DNA of 64,000 nucleotides from Priestia koreensis (lineage in GTDB: Bacteria; Bacillota; Bacilli; Bacillales; Bacillaceae_H). The stretch covers positions 391,924 through 455,923 of the forward strand of contig NZ_LILC01000002.1 in NCBI RefSeq assembly GCF_001274935.1, in the 5' to 3' direction. The notes under the pieces were generated by a model, which saw only the letters and a list, made by a program, of their open reading frames with translations, made no database searches and had not been told where the DNA came from. Positions 7,599 through 17,443 of the stretch are shown in pieces (the first letter of the stretch is position 1; each line of letters opens with the position of its first letter). The translations under genes were made by a program, and so were the position numbers.

Positions 7599-10172
7599 TT
7601 GAAGAAAACGAAAAAACGATTTGCGGCAGGTACAGCGTTAGCCTTAGGATTAATCATTCCTCAAGTAGCACCAACACTTACATATGCAGACGTTGTGAAT
7701 GAAAACGTCGTAAAATTACGTATTCTTGAAACTTCAGATATCCATACAAATCTAGTAAACTACGATTATTTCCAAGATAAAAAGACAGAAAAGTTCGGTC
7801 TTTCTAAAACAGCGGGCTTAATTCAAGCGGCGCGTACAGAAAACCCAAATACGCTATTGTTCGATAATGGTGACATTTTACAAGGAACACCGTTAAGTGA
7901 TTACGTAGCAAAAAACATTTTTCCGACTTACAAGGACAAAAAAGAAGAATTTGTAAATCCGGTCTTTAAAGTGCTTAACTTATTAAAGTATGACGGAGCA
8001 ACCGCTGGAAATCATGAGTTTAACTACGGACTTGATTTCTTAAACAATAGCATTGATGATGCAAACTTCGCGTATGTGAATGCAAACGTATATCACGATG
8101 ACAATGCAGATGGAAAGCCTGAACTTGATCATCCGTACTTTAAGCAATATGAAATTTTAGATCGTGAAGTGACTGATCAAAACGGTAACAAGCACACGGT
8201 AAAAGTCGGTGTAACAGGATTTGTTCCGCCAGATATTATGAATTGGGATAGCGCGAATCTAAAAGGAAAAGTAGCAGTAACAGATATCGTAGAATCAGCT
8301 AAAAAAATTGTTCCTGAAATGAAAAAAGCTGGTGCGGATGTTGTCGTTGTTCTTTCCCACTCAGGTATCAGCACAGATCCATACACAGAGAACATGGAAA
8401 ATGCCTCTTACTATGTCACGCAAGTTCCTGGCGTAGACGTTGTCTTAACAGGGCATCAGCATAAAAAATTCCCGGCGCTTCCTGGGACAGCAGCAGACTA
8501 CAAAGATAGCGCAGAGCTAAAAATCGATAACGCAAAAGGAACGATTAACGGAATTCCTGTCACAATGCCAAGTTCAACGGGTGACGTGTTAGGACAAGTT
8601 GATTTAACACTTGAGCAAGTAGACGGCAAGTGGAAAGTAAAAGACAGTCAATCGGCGTTAAAACCGGTAGCAGATGCAAAAGGGACGTCTCTTGTAGAGT
8701 CTGACAAAGCTGTTGAAGATGCTGTAAAAGATGAGCATGAAGCAACAATTAAATATGTAAATCAGGCAGTAGGTAAGACAACAGCGCCAATTAACAGCTA
8801 TTTCGCTCTTGTAAAAGATGATCCGTCTGTCCAAATCGTAAACCAAGCGCAAAAGTGGTATATGGAAAAGAAGTTAGCAACAACGGAATATAAAAATCTT
8901 CCTGTACTGTCATCTGCAGCACCGTTTAAAGCGGGTGCACGTGGTGGAGCTGGCTATTACACAGACATCAAAGCTGGAGATTTAGCGATTAAAAACGTAG
9001 CAGATTTATACGTATATCCAAATACGGTATATGCGCTTAAATTAACAGGTAAGGAAATTAAAGAGTGGTTAGAGTGGTCAGCAGGACAGTTCAACCAAGT
9101 GGATCCATCTAAAACAGAAGAACAATCTCTTGTTAATTTGGATTTCCCTACTTACAACTTTGATATTATTGATGGAATTAAGTATCAAATCGACGTGACA
9201 CAGCCATATCGCTACAAAGATTACACAGTAGCTGATGAAAATGCACATCGTATTAAAAACGTTGAGTATGACGGAAAACCACTTAAGGACGATCAGGAAT
9301 TTGTTGTTGTAACGAACAACTATCGTGCAAGCACAAACCAAGTGATTAACCCAGGTGGGAAAAATACGATTTTGGCGTCTCCGGACGAAAACCGTCAAGT
9401 AATCATTGACTATATTCGTGAAAATGATGAAATCAATCCAACAGCAGACAACAACTGGACGTTTGCACCGGTAAACAAAGATGTGAATGTGACGTTTGAA
9501 TCTTCTCCTAAAGCGCAAGAGTACCTTGCTGAAAAAGGACCAATTAGCTATGTTGGAGAAAGTGCAAACAGCTTCGCAAAATATCAGCTTACATTACCAA
9601 AACAAGCGACACAGCCTGAAACACCAAAACAAAAGTTCAAAGATGTGGCTGAAGATCACTGGGCATATAAATACATTCAAGAGTTAACGGACAAAGGTGT
9701 GCTAAAAGGCGTATCGACAGACATGTTCAATCCGAATGCGGCGATTACACGCGGTCAGTTCGTTTCCATTATTGCGCGCTCATTAGATTTAGAAGCGAAA
9801 AAATCTTCTGTATTTAAAGACGTGTCGGCAAATTCAGCTCTTGGTGCGGACATTCAAGCAGCGTACGAAGCTGGAATTGCAGTGGGGACAACGAAAACAC
9901 GCTTCGAGCCGTCTAAGCCAATCACACGTGCTCAAATGGCTGTTCTTGTGATGCGAGCGTATGATTACAAAACAGGAAAAACGTACAAAGCAGAGAAGCA
10001 CGCTCCATACCTAGATACTGAGAAACTAGGAGACTGGGCAGTACCTTCGATTGATGCGGCGTACGAGCTAGGCTTTATGACAGGTGCGACTGAGAAATCA
10101 TTCAAGCCACAAGATCCTGCTAAGCGTGATCAAGCAGCACGCGTGTTATATCAACTTATTCAAAAGTTCTAA
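7599..10172 (+). CDS. Cell-surface 5'-nucleotidase / cyclic phosphodiesterase with three SLH domains
   Basis: A secreted nucleotidase that releases phosphate and nucleosides from extracellular nucleotides. Signal peptide about 1-30 (cut after TYA), metallophosphoesterase domain (Asp47 and His49 in SDIHTN, FDNGD near 88, GNHE near 137, LSHSG, TGHQHK), a 5'-nucleotidase C-terminal domain (about 390-600), then three S-layer homology repeats (about 680-857, with FKDV..HWA, ITRGQF, ITRAQM). SLH repeats bind pyruvylated wall polymer, so the enzyme is held on the outside of the cell. I chose TTG 7599 after GGGGGGA over GTG 7584 because it gives a normal MKKTKKR n-region. The catalytic part resembles YfkN of B. 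subtilis, which lacks this anchor arrangement. Confidence 0.9.
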   Translation: MKKTKKRFAAGTALALGLIIPQVAPTLTYADVVNENVVKLRILETSDIHTNLVNYDYFQDKKTEKFGLSKTAGLIQAARTENPNTLLFDNGDILQGTPLSDYVAKNIFPTYKDKKEEFVNPVFKVLNLLKYDGATAGNHEFNYGLDFLNNSIDDANFAYVNANVYHDDNADGKPELDHPYFKQYEILDREVTDQNGNKHTVKVGVTGFVPPDIMNWDSANLKGKVAVTDIVESAKKIVPEMKKAGADVVVVLSHSGISTDPYTENMENASYYVTQVPGVDVVLTGHQHKKFPALPGTAADYKDSAELKIDNAKGTINGIPVTMPSSTGDVLGQVDLTLEQVDGKWKVKDSQSALKPVADAKGTSLVESDKAVEDAVKDEHEATIKYVNQAVGKTTAPINSYFALVKDDPSVQIVNQAQKWYMEKKLATTEYKNLPVLSSAAPFKAGARGGAGYYTDIKAGDLAIKNVADLYVYPNTVYALKLTGKEIKEWLEWSAGQFNQVDPSKTEEQSLVNLDFPTYNFDIIDGIKYQIDVTQPYRYKDYTVADENAHRIKNVEYDGKPLKDDQEFVVVTNNYRASTNQVINPGGKNTILASPDENRQVIIDYIRENDEINPTADNNWTFAPVNKDVNVTFESSPKAQEYLAEKGPISYVGESANSFAKYQLTLPKQATQPETPKQKFKDVAEDHWAYKYIQELTDKGVLKGVSTDMFNPNAAITRGQFVSIIARSLDLEAKKSSVFKDVSANSALGADIQAAYEAGIAVGTTKTRFEPSKPITRAQMAVLVMRAYDYKTGKTYKAEKHAPYLDTEKLGDWAVPSIDAAYELGFMTGATEKSFKPQDPAKRDQAARVLYQLIQKF

Positions 10173-10182
10173 TTCGCTAACG

Positions 10183-10220
10183 AATACCTCTAGGTCTCTT
10201 TTGACCTAGGGGTATTTTCA
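10183..10220 (+). terminator. Terminator after the nucleotidase gene
   Basis: AATACCTCTAGGTC / GACCTAGGGGTATT (14 bp, one wobble) with a TCTTTT loop and a trailing TTTTC. Confidence 0.8.
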
Positions 10221-10265
10221 TGTCACAAACCAGACTGTTCATCTTTCAAATTCATTGTACTTTTT

Positions 10266-10294
10266 TTAGCAATACTCTTCCTCCATGCTATAAT
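10266..10294 (+). promoter_or_regulatory. Promoter of the ykvI-type gene
   Basis: TTAGCA (10266-10271) and TATAAT (10289-10294) with 17-bp spacing. Confidence 0.55.
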
Positions 10295-10378
10295 TTCTAT
10301 TTTTCATCGTATTCGGCGTATTTTATTGGACGTGCTCATATAGTGTAAAAAGGGGCTTCATGGATGGAGGGGAAAAGC

Positions 10379-11419
10379 TTGAATAGAAAGTGGAAGCTTA
10401 CGCTGCAGGTAGCAGCTACATATATCGGAACGGTAGTAGGAGCTGGGTTTGCGACTGGAAAAGAGATTGTCCAATTTTTTACGCAGTACGGCGTACTTGG
10501 TATGCTCGGTATTTTAGTGAGTGGTCTCCTTTTTATATGGTTGGGTGCCAGAATGATGATCATTGCACAAAATATTGGAGCATCGTCTTATCAAGAACTT
10601 AACGATCACCTATTTGGTAAAACGATTGGAAAAGGAATTAATTTCTTTATGATTTTGGTTTTAATTGGAATGACGTCAATTATGCTTGCAAGTACAGGAG
10701 CGATCGCAAAAGAGCACCTTGGCATCTGGCCACAGGCTGGAATGCTCATCACAATGATTGCTGTATATTTGCTTATTTTAAGAGGAGTACAAGGGCTTTT
10801 ACTAGTCAATTCACTTGTTGTCCCGGCAATGCTCACGTTCTCTCTTATTGTAATTTGGCCGTACCTCCGTGAATTTACGATGTTCAAGCAAGATATATTT
10901 GAAAATACGAGTCATACGCGCTGGTTCGTAAGCGCCATTTTATATGCAGCTTTTAACTTAGCTGGGGCGCAGGCAGCGTTGGTGCCTCTTAGCACAGAAA
11001 TTAAGGACAAGAGTGTAGTGAAGTGGGGAGCAATAATCGGGGGAATTGGACTCACGTTTATGATGTTTACGACTCATTTTGTGATTTCTCATTTTCCGCA
11101 TGCGTTTCAGGCAGAGATTCCAATGGGGCAGGTGGTCAAGTCATCAAGCATATGGCTTGGATGGTTATTTTTACTCGTCGTTTACGGCGAGATTTTCACT
11201 ACGCTCATTGCGAACGTTTTTGGTATGGCACGACAGGCGAAAGGGGTACTTCGAATTTCTGAGAAACAGTGCGTAGGTTTTGTGCTTATTCTCTGTTTTG
11301 TAATTGGCCAAATTGGGTACGGACGCCTGCTAAGCATACTTTATCCTATCTTTGGTTACGTGGGACTCGGCTTTTTAATGATGCTGGCCTTTCATAAAAA
11401 TAAAATAATAAGCAAATGA
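10379..11419 (+). CDS. ykvI: YkvI-family membrane transporter
   Basis: An integral membrane protein of 346 residues with about ten hydrophobic segments and an APC/LeuT-like first helix (VAATYIGTVVGAGFATGKEIVQFF), the hallmark of the YkvI family. The helix break GAGFATGKE is the kind of unwound substrate site seen in amino-acid transporters. The substrate is not known. TTG 10379 is preferred over ATG 10364 because GGAGGGG sits seven bases before it and would lie inside the coding region of the longer form. It stands alone between a terminator and the riboflavin operon promoter. Confidence 0.75.
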   Translation: MNRKWKLTLQVAATYIGTVVGAGFATGKEIVQFFTQYGVLGMLGILVSGLLFIWLGARMMIIAQNIGASSYQELNDHLFGKTIGKGINFFMILVLIGMTSIMLASTGAIAKEHLGIWPQAGMLITMIAVYLLILRGVQGLLLVNSLVVPAMLTFSLIVIWPYLREFTMFKQDIFENTSHTRWFVSAILYAAFNLAGAQAALVPLSTEIKDKSVVKWGAIIGGIGLTFMMFTTHFVISHFPHAFQAEIPMGQVVKSSSIWLGWLFLLVVYGEIFTTLIANVFGMARQAKGVLRISEKQCVGFVLILCFVIGQIGYGRLLSILYPIFGYVGLGFLMMLAFHKNKIISK

Positions 11420-11421
11420 TT

Positions 11422-11450
11422 ATGACAAAAGGATGTTTCTTTGCTATACT
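11422..11450 (+). promoter_or_regulatory. Promoter of the riboflavin operon
   Basis: ATGACA (11422-11427) and TATACT (11445-11450), spacing 17, about 50 bases before the FMN aptamer. Confidence 0.75.
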
Positions 11451-11460
11451 AATTACAACA

Positions 11461-11480
11461 TGAAGTAATAAAACACTTCA
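11461..11480. repeat. Perfect inverted repeat TGAAGT-N8-ACTTCA
   Basis: Six-base arms with an AT-rich 8-base spacer, placed between the rib promoter and the aptamer, near the expected +11 to +30. It could be an operator or a small 5' hairpin. Confidence 0.5.
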
Positions 11481-11502
11481 TAAACAAACAACTTTATAAC
11501 GT

Positions 11503-11646
11503 TATCCTTCGGGGTCGGGTGAAAGTCCCAACCGGCGGTGATGAGATTATGAATCTCTAAGCCCGTGACCCGTTTTTGTGTTTTACATTAGCGGTGGATC
11601 TAGTTAAAATCTAGAGCCGACAGTATAGTCTGGATGGGAGAAGGAT
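11503..11646 (+). promoter_or_regulatory. FMN riboswitch (RFN element)
   Basis: Shows the RFN signature: ATCCTTCGGGGTCGGGTG, AAAGTCCCAACCGGCGGTGA, AAGCCCGTGACCCG, GGATCTAGT, then GAGCCGACAGTATAGTCTGG and GGGAGAAGGAT closing P1. With the terminator at 11803 it should turn off ribDEAH transcription when FMN is high. Confidence 0.97.
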
Positions 11647-11802
11647 CAGAGTGCAGCGAAATGTTGTACCAGTAGGCAATTTTCTGACAGAGAAAATGTT
11701 TTTTGGTATACGCTTTTTACCTATGTTTTTTAGCTGAGGTAAAAGGTTTATTTAGCTGTAGTTGATAGTACATATCTATCGATACACTGATATAGTCTCC
11801 AC

Positions 11803-11832
11803 AACCCCTTAGGTTTTCTAAGGGGTTTTTTT
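11803..11832 (+). terminator. Riboswitch-controlled terminator
   Basis: AACCCCTTA / TAAGGGGTT stem followed by TTTTTTT, 27 bases before the ribD start. Confidence 0.9.
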
Positions 11833-11859
11833 ATATTCACCAAAGAGGAGGCAGTCACT

Positions 11860-12954
11860 TTGAGTAACCAGCAGTTTATGAAACTTGCCATCGAGATGGC
11901 TCGAACGACGCTCGGTCAGACATCCCCTAATCCGGTTGTGGGAGCTGTGGTGGTTCAAGAGGGGCAAGTGGTGGGCATGGGTGCACATCTAAAAGCAGGT
12001 CAGCCACATGCTGAAGTATATGCATTAGAGATGGCGGGGGAAAAGGCAGAGGGTGCAACGCTTTACGTAACGCTTGAACCTTGTGCGCATCATGGTAAGA
12101 CGCCTCCTTGCGCTGATCTTGTCATTCATCGTGGCATCAAGAAAGTATTTATTGCTTCTACAGATCCGAATCCACTTGTCGCTGGAAAAGGAATTAAGCG
12201 GATGAAGGACGCTGGAATTGAGGTAGAGGTCGGTCTGCTGAGGGAAGAAGCTGATGAGTTAAATCAGGTGTTTTTTCACTACGTGTCAACAGGTCTTCCG
12301 TATGTGACACTTAAAACAGCTACCAGTCTTGATGGGAAAACGGCTACGGTCACGCGAGAAAGTAAGTGGATTACAGGGGAAGAAGCGCGTGCCGACGTTC
12401 ATCAGTTGCGTCACACTCATGATGGGATCTTAGTTGGTGTGGAAACAGTTTTAATCGATAATCCTAGTTTAACGACCCGTTTACAAGGAGAAGGGAAAAA
12501 TCCCATTCGGATCATTTTAGATACGCATTTGCGAACTCCTCTAGATGCCAACGTAGTGATCGATCGTAAAGCACCTACGTGGATTATTAGCGGAAAAGGT
12601 GCGAATGCTAAAAAGATTCAGGAACTGGAAAAGCAAGGTGTACTTCTACTACAACTACCATCTGATGAGCTAGCTCTCTCTTCTGTGCTTTCGTTACTCG
12701 GAGAAAGAGGGATTACATCGATTCTTGTTGAAGGTGGTGCAACTGTACACGGAAGCTTTTTGAAAAGCAGACTTTTTCACCAAGTGATTGTCTATATAGC
12801 GCCAAAGCTGATCGGTGGAAAAGAAGCCCTCACTTCATTTAATGGCGAAGGGTTTCGATCAATGAGCGAGGTCGAACAGCTTGAATTTAAAAGTGTCGAA
12901 ATGTTCGGACGAGACATTAAAATCGTAGCAGTACCGAAAGAGAGTGACAGCTAA
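11860..12954 (+). CDS. ribD: Riboflavin deaminase/reductase RibD
   Basis: Carries out the deamination and side-chain reduction steps of riboflavin synthesis. The N-terminal deaminase domain (about 1-145) has zinc ligands His50 (HAE), Cys75 and Cys84 (PCAHHGKTPPC). The C-terminal reductase domain (about 150-360) has KTATSLDGK and LVEGG, which fit NADPH and substrate binding. 364 residues, normal length. The TTG start follows AGAGGAGG. Its stop overlaps the ribE ATG (TAATG), showing coupling. First gene under the FMN riboswitch. Confidence 0.97.
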   Translation: MSNQQFMKLAIEMARTTLGQTSPNPVVGAVVVQEGQVVGMGAHLKAGQPHAEVYALEMAGEKAEGATLYVTLEPCAHHGKTPPCADLVIHRGIKKVFIASTDPNPLVAGKGIKRMKDAGIEVEVGLLREEADELNQVFFHYVSTGLPYVTLKTATSLDGKTATVTRESKWITGEEARADVHQLRHTHDGILVGVETVLIDNPSLTTRLQGEGKNPIRIILDTHLRTPLDANVVIDRKAPTWIISGKGANAKKIQELEKQGVLLLQLPSDELALSSVLSLLGERGITSILVEGGATVHGSFLKSRLFHQVIVYIAPKLIGGKEALTSFNGEGFRSMSEVEQLEFKSVEMFGRDIKIVAVPKESDS

Positions 12955-13607
12955 TGTTTACAGGCATTATTGAAGAAATAGGGACAATTGATCGCATTCA
13001 AACAGGAAAAGAGGCGATTACCTTTGGGATTAAAGCGAAGCATATTTTAGCCGACGTCCACTTAGGGGATAGCATTTCTGTTAATGGAGTGTGTTTAACG
13101 GTTACAGACTTCACAAGAGATCGGTTTTCGGTTGATGTGATGCCAGAAACCATCAAAGCAACTACGCTACAGCACCTTAAACAAGGATCGTCTGTTAACT
13201 TAGAACGAGCCATGGCGGCAAATGGTCGATTTGGTGGTCATTTTGTTAGTGGGCATGTGGATGGAACGGGTGTTATTCGTAATAAAACCGCTAGAGGGAA
13301 TGCTGTTTATTACGAAATTGCCACCTCTACAGAACTGATTGATACGATGATTTTAAAAGGTTCAGTTTCGGTTGATGGGACAAGTTTAACGATTTTTGGA
13401 TTAGCAAAAGATTCCTTTACAATTTCTCTTATCCCTCATACAACGGACCACACCGTTCTCGGATCAAAGGGAAAAGGTGAAATGGTAAACGTAGAATGTG
13501 ACATGTTGGGGAAATATATAAAAAAAATGATGCAGCCAAAAGAAGAACAACCAAAATCCACCTCTACAATGCAAAATCTGTTAAGAGACAGTGGATTTAT
13601 GAACTAG
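12954..13607 (+). CDS. ribE: Riboflavin synthase alpha chain
   Basis: Converts two 6,7-dimethyl-8-ribityllumazines into riboflavin and the pyrimidine precursor. 217 residues made of two similar lumazine-binding halves: [17 protein letters not shown] and SVDVMPET in the first, [16 protein letters not shown] and ISLIPHT in the second. It starts on the last base of the ribD stop codon. Works with RibH, encoded two genes on. Confidence 0.96.
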   Translation: MFTGIIEEIGTIDRIQTGKEAITFGIKAKHILADVHLGDSISVNGVCLTVTDFTRDRFSVDVMPETIKATTLQHLKQGSSVNLERAMAANGRFGGHFVSGHVDGTGVIRNKTARGNAVYYEIATSTELIDTMILKGSVSVDGTSLTIFGLAKDSFTISLIPHTTDHTVLGSKGKGEMVNVECDMLGKYIKKMMQPKEEQPKSTSTMQNLLRDSGFMN

Positions 13608-13623
13608 AAAGCAGGTGACTCGT

Positions 13624-14817
13624 ATGTTTCATACAGTGGAAGAAGCAATTGAAGATTTAAAGATGGGGAAGCCCGTCATTGTATGTGATGATGAAGATCG
13701 CGAAAATGAGGGAGATTTTATCGCTCTTGCTGAGAAAGCGACTCCTGAGGTAGTGAATTTTATGGCGACACACGGAAGAGGGCTCATTTGTACACCTATT
13801 TCAGAAGAATTAGCAGATCGTTTAGATTTAAAGCCGATGGTGGACAACAACACAGATATGCACGGAACGGCCTTTACAATCAGCATTGATTATAAAACGA
13901 CGACAACAGGAATCAGTGCATTCGAACGTTCGACAACAATTCAAGCACTTCTAGACGCAGAAGCAAAAGCCGCTGATTTTAGAAAGCCTGGTCATGTATT
14001 TCCGCTCATCGCCAAAAAAGGCGGTGTACTTCGTCGTGCAGGGCATACTGAAGCGGCAATTGATTTAGCAAAGCTCGCCGGTGGACAAGAAGCAGGCGTC
14101 ATTTGTGAAATCATGAATGAAGACGGAACGATGGCTCGTGTTCCAGATCTTGTTGCCATTGCGGAAGCACATCAGTTAAAAATGATTACGATCAAAGACT
14201 TAATTGAGTATCGTCGTCAGCATGAAAAGCTCGTTCATCGCGAGGTAGAAATTAATTTACCAACAACATTCGGCGAATTTCGAACGTTTGGTTATACAAG
14301 TACATTGGACGGTCAAGAGCATGTAGCCCTTGTGAAAGGTGATATTACACCAGATGAGCCGGTTCTTGTCCGCGTTCATTCTGAATGTTTGACAGGTGAT
14401 GTGTTCGGCTCTCATCGATGTGACTGTGGGCCACAGCTACACGCGGCTCTGATGCAAATTGAAAAAGAAGGCAAAGGCATATTATTGTACATGAGACAAG
14501 AAGGCCGAGGCATCGGCTTAATTAACAAGCTAAAAGCCTACAAGCTTCAAGAAGAGGGCTATGATACCGTTGAAGCGAACGAAAAACTTGGGTTTGGTGC
14601 GGATCTTCGCGATTACGGAGTAGGGGCACAAATCTTAAAAGACCTAGGCGTAACCAAAATGCGTCTATTAACGAACAACCCGCGTAAAATTACGGGCTTA
14701 AAAGGTCATGGGTTAGAAGTTGTGGAGCGTGTGGCGATTCAGATGCCTGTTTTAAAGGATAATGAGCGCTATTTACACACAAAGGTTGAGAAGCTCGGTC
14801 ATTTATTAAAATTATAG
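13624..14817 (+). CDS. ribBA: Bifunctional 3,4-dihydroxy-2-butanone-4-phosphate synthase / GTP cyclohydrolase II
   Basis: Makes both starting compounds of riboflavin. Residues 1-200 are the DHBP synthase ([10 protein letters not shown] for metal binding, [21 protein letters not shown]). Residues about 205-397 are GTP cyclohydrolase II, with the zinc Cys set in [17 protein letters not shown] and the RQEGRGIGL loop. ATG 13624, five to six bases after GCAGGTGA, is preferred over GTG 13615, whose codons overlap that ribosome site. 397 residues, close to B. subtilis RibA (398). Confidence 0.96.
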   Translation: MFHTVEEAIEDLKMGKPVIVCDDEDRENEGDFIALAEKATPEVVNFMATHGRGLICTPISEELADRLDLKPMVDNNTDMHGTAFTISIDYKTTTTGISAFERSTTIQALLDAEAKAADFRKPGHVFPLIAKKGGVLRRAGHTEAAIDLAKLAGGQEAGVICEIMNEDGTMARVPDLVAIAEAHQLKMITIKDLIEYRRQHEKLVHREVEINLPTTFGEFRTFGYTSTLDGQEHVALVKGDITPDEPVLVRVHSECLTGDVFGSHRCDCGPQLHAALMQIEKEGKGILLYMRQEGRGIGLINKLKAYKLQEEGYDTVEANEKLGFGADLRDYGVGAQILKDLGVTKMRLLTNNPRKITGLKGHGLEVVERVAIQMPVLKDNERYLHTKVEKLGHLLKL

Positions 14818-14856
14818 TAGACAATTAATTATTACAGTTGAGAGGGAGTTTTAAAT

Positions 14857-15327
14857 ATGGGAACATTATTTGAAGGAAATTTAGTAGGCAGCGGATTAAA
14901 AGTAGCGATCGTAGTAGGGCGCTTTAATGAATTTATTACAAGTAAACTGCTAGGCGGCGCACAGGATGCCTTAAAGCGTCACGGAGTAGAAGAAGAAAAC
15001 GTGGATGTTGCATGGGTGCCAGGAGCATTTGAAATCCCATTAGTAGCTAAAAAATTAGCAGAAACGAAGAAATACGATGCGGTCATTACACTAGGAACGG
15101 TCATTCGTGGAGCAACACCACATTTTGATTATGTATGTAATGAAGTGGCAAAAGGCGTATCATCGCTAACGTTACAAACAGGTATTCCAATTATCTTCGG
15201 TGTTCTGACAACAGAAAATATTGAGCAGGCAATTGAACGTGCAGGAACGAAAGCTGGGAATAAAGGCTGGGAAGCAGCAGCAGCAGCGATTGAGATGGCG
15301 AATCTAACACGCGTAATTGAAGGATAA
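14857..15327 (+). CDS. ribH: 6,7-dimethyl-8-ribityllumazine synthase
   Basis: Condenses DHBP with the ribityl-pyrimidine to form lumazine. 156 residues, the usual size for the icosahedral-capsid type. Recognisable parts: [38 protein letters not shown] with the catalytic His in HFDYV, and [10 protein letters not shown]. It follows ribBA by 39 bases, with GAGAGGGAG before the ATG, and is the last gene before the operon terminator. Confidence 0.97.
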   Translation: MGTLFEGNLVGSGLKVAIVVGRFNEFITSKLLGGAQDALKRHGVEEENVDVAWVPGAFEIPLVAKKLAETKKYDAVITLGTVIRGATPHFDYVCNEVAKGVSSLTLQTGIPIIFGVLTTENIEQAIERAGTKAGNKGWEAAAAAIEMANLTRVIEG

Positions 15328-15339
15328 TACGATAAATGT

Positions 15340-15370
15340 GCCTTCCTCTTAAAAGAGGAAGGCGTTTTTT
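15340..15370 (+). terminator. Terminator of the riboflavin operon
   Basis: GCCTTCCTCTT / AAGAGGAAGGC with an AA centre, then GTTTTTTAT. Confidence 0.9.
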
Positions 15371-15476
15371 ATCCATTCCTACTATAAGAAGAGGTGGCGG
15401 AAGTTTTGTTTAGATGTGAATAAAATTTAAAGATCCTCTCATCCTAAGATTATGACACTGTTCGTGAGGAGACGGA

Positions 15477-16325
15477 ATGATGCCTCGAGTAGGGCCTTTT
15501 ATTATATTAGTATTAGTGAGTAGCATCGTTTTTTTTTATGTGCTGTACAAAAAACGAGATGTTAAGTTGCTTTATTTGTTCGGGTTTATGATCGGACTCG
15601 CGTATGCGCTAGAATACGTAATTTTCGTGCTATTAGATAGCTATCACTACGATCCGGGGATAACAAGCAGCCGTTTTATTGACGGGATGTTTGGGTCTAT
15701 TGCTTCGCAAGCTTTTGCCTTTCCAGTAGCAGCAATTACGGTTGTCGCTTATGAGTGGAAGTTCAAGCAGTATATTTGGGTAGCGGTGTTTTTCATGGGG
15801 ATTGAAGAACTTTTCCTCGCGTTGCACATTTACGAGCATGAATGGTGGAAAACCATTTATACAGGTGTTTTAATGACGATCGGCTTTGCGATTGCGAAAA
15901 TGTGGTACTACTGGATGAAAACACGTTATTCAACATTTTTACACTTCACCACGCTTTATTTTTTGATGATCGCGATCAATTGTAGTATTATGTTTGTCGT
16001 TTCCACTATTCTACACCTGTATTATTATAAAGTCGGCTTATTTTCTGATCCGAATCGAGATCATATTAATATGAACACAATTTATGTGGTCGTAATGACG
16101 TGGATGTATGTGTGGATTATTGTAAAGAGAAAGTCATATCTATGGCAAATTGCCGTCATCATTTTGATGTTTATCATTGATACCGTACTTTTGCATACGG
16201 GTATTTTACACTCTAGTCGCCCTTTTTTAAGACTAACGTTCCTTATCATGAACGTATTAGATCTTTGGTTGATCGCCTTTTTGAACGGAAAGCTGTTGCG
16301 GCATAGTTTTCAGAGAGCACGATAA
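15477..16325 (+). CDS. Uncharacterised multi-pass membrane protein
   Basis: 282 residues with about eight hydrophobic segments and very little outside them. Acidic and aromatic residues cluster at the loop ends (FMGIEELFLALHIYEHEWW, residues about 108-126), which could be a ligand or metal site, but I do not recognise the family. GAGGAGA lies a few bases before two adjacent ATGs (15477 and 15480). It stands alone between the rib terminator and glcT. Confidence 0.75.
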   Translation: MMPRVGPFIILVLVSSIVFFYVLYKKRDVKLLYLFGFMIGLAYALEYVIFVLLDSYHYDPGITSSRFIDGMFGSIASQAFAFPVAAITVVAYEWKFKQYIWVAVFFMGIEELFLALHIYEHEWWKTIYTGVLMTIGFAIAKMWYYWMKTRYSTFLHFTTLYFLMIAINCSIMFVVSTILHLYYYKVGLFSDPNRDHINMNTIYVVVMTWMYVWIIVKRKSYLWQIAVIILMFIIDTVLLHTGILHSSRPFLRLTFLIMNVLDLWLIAFLNGKLLRHSFQRAR

Positions 16326-16424
16326 CAAGGGCATAAACAGGTAATTAATTTTCGTTGACGTGCTGTTGATAGATTGGGTAAGATGAAAGAATGAAATCGT
16401 ATGAAATAGGGGAGTTGGGGATTC

Positions 16425-17276
16425 GTGAAAGAGTCCTTTTTTGTAGAAAAGGCTTTAAATAATAACGTGTTAATTGCTTCACATTCACAGTACAAAGAAG
16501 TCGTCCTTATCGGAAAAGGCATTGCTTTTGGCAAGAAAAAAGGCGATGAAATTTCGACTGAAGCAGTAGAGAAAATGTTTTTACTGCAAGATGCAGCAGA
16601 ACAAGAACAGTATAAGCAAATTTTAGCTCACGTAGATGAAACGTTTATCGAAGTCATGAATGATATTATGACACACATTGGAAAAAGCGTTCAGGCACCG
16701 TTAAATGAGCACATCCATGTGGCGTTAACGGATCATATCGCTTTTGCTTTAAAACGAATTCAGCAAGGGATTCAAATTAGCAATCCGTTTTTAATTGAAA
16801 CGAAAACGCTCTACGCAAAAGAGTATGCTATTGCTGAAGATGTGATTGACATTATTCATCAAAAATTAGGGGTTCAGCTCCCTGAAGGGGAAGTGGCGTT
16901 CATCGCACTTCATATCCATAGTGCCGTTACACGTAAAAATTTATCAGAGGTGAACCAGCATTCGCAGCTTATTCACCAAATTATTCGTGTGATCGAAGAT
17001 TCCCTCAAGATTGAGATTGATCGTGAATCGATTTATTATATGCGCCTCATTCGCCACTTGCATTTTGCGATTGATCGTGTAAAAAAAGGCGAAAAGGTAG
17101 AGGAATCGGTTCGACTCGCTGATATTTTACGAAATGAATATCCGATGCACTACAGTCTGGCATGGAAGGTCATTAAGGTTATGCAACAGTCCTTAAAAGT
17201 ACCCGTATACGACGCAGAAGCCGTGTATTTGACGATGCATCTCCAGCGCTTAACAGCGAAGGAAGAGTCTGAATAA
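16425..17276 (+). CDS. glcT: Transcriptional antiterminator GlcT
   Basis: RNA-binding antiterminator that lets RNA polymerase pass the ptsG leader when glucose is present. 283 residues: RNA-binding CAT domain (about 1-58, KALNNNVLIASH), then two PTS regulation domains. PRD1 has His sites in LTDHIAF and IALHIHSAV, and PRD2 in RLIRHLHFAI and YLTMHLQRL. PtsG phosphorylates PRD1 in the absence of glucose, and HPr acts on PRD2. GTG start behind GGAGTTGGGG. Its target RAT lies about 170 bases after its stop. Confidence 0.95.
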   Translation: MKESFFVEKALNNNVLIASHSQYKEVVLIGKGIAFGKKKGDEISTEAVEKMFLLQDAAEQEQYKQILAHVDETFIEVMNDIMTHIGKSVQAPLNEHIHVALTDHIAFALKRIQQGIQISNPFLIETKTLYAKEYAIAEDVIDIIHQKLGVQLPEGEVAFIALHIHSAVTRKNLSEVNQHSQLIHQIIRVIEDSLKIEIDRESIYYMRLIRHLHFAIDRVKKGEKVEESVRLADILRNEYPMHYSLAWKVIKVMQQSLKVPVYDAEAVYLTMHLQRLTAKEESE

Positions 17277-17373
17277 TAGCACATCAACTCGCTGTATAAT
17301 GGGAATTTTTCTATAAAGTGGAATGAAAACCTTTGCTTTGTGAACTTTTTTCGACAATTTTCGCAAAAAAGCG

Positions 17374-17402
17374 TTGACACCCCTTTCAAAACTTGCTATG
17401 AT
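17374..17402 (+). promoter_or_regulatory. Promoter of ptsG
   Basis: TTGACA (17374-17379) and TATGAT (17397-17402), exactly 17 bp apart: a strong sigma-A promoter. Confidence 0.9.
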
Positions 17403-17443
17403 TCAATTGTCTTTCTAATAGAATATTAAATCAGATCATTTCT

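Noticed and set aside
9078-9518. 146-codon open frame opposite the nucleotidase gene
   Set aside because: Antisense to a clear enzyme domain; Phe, Ile and Arg-rich shadow composition.
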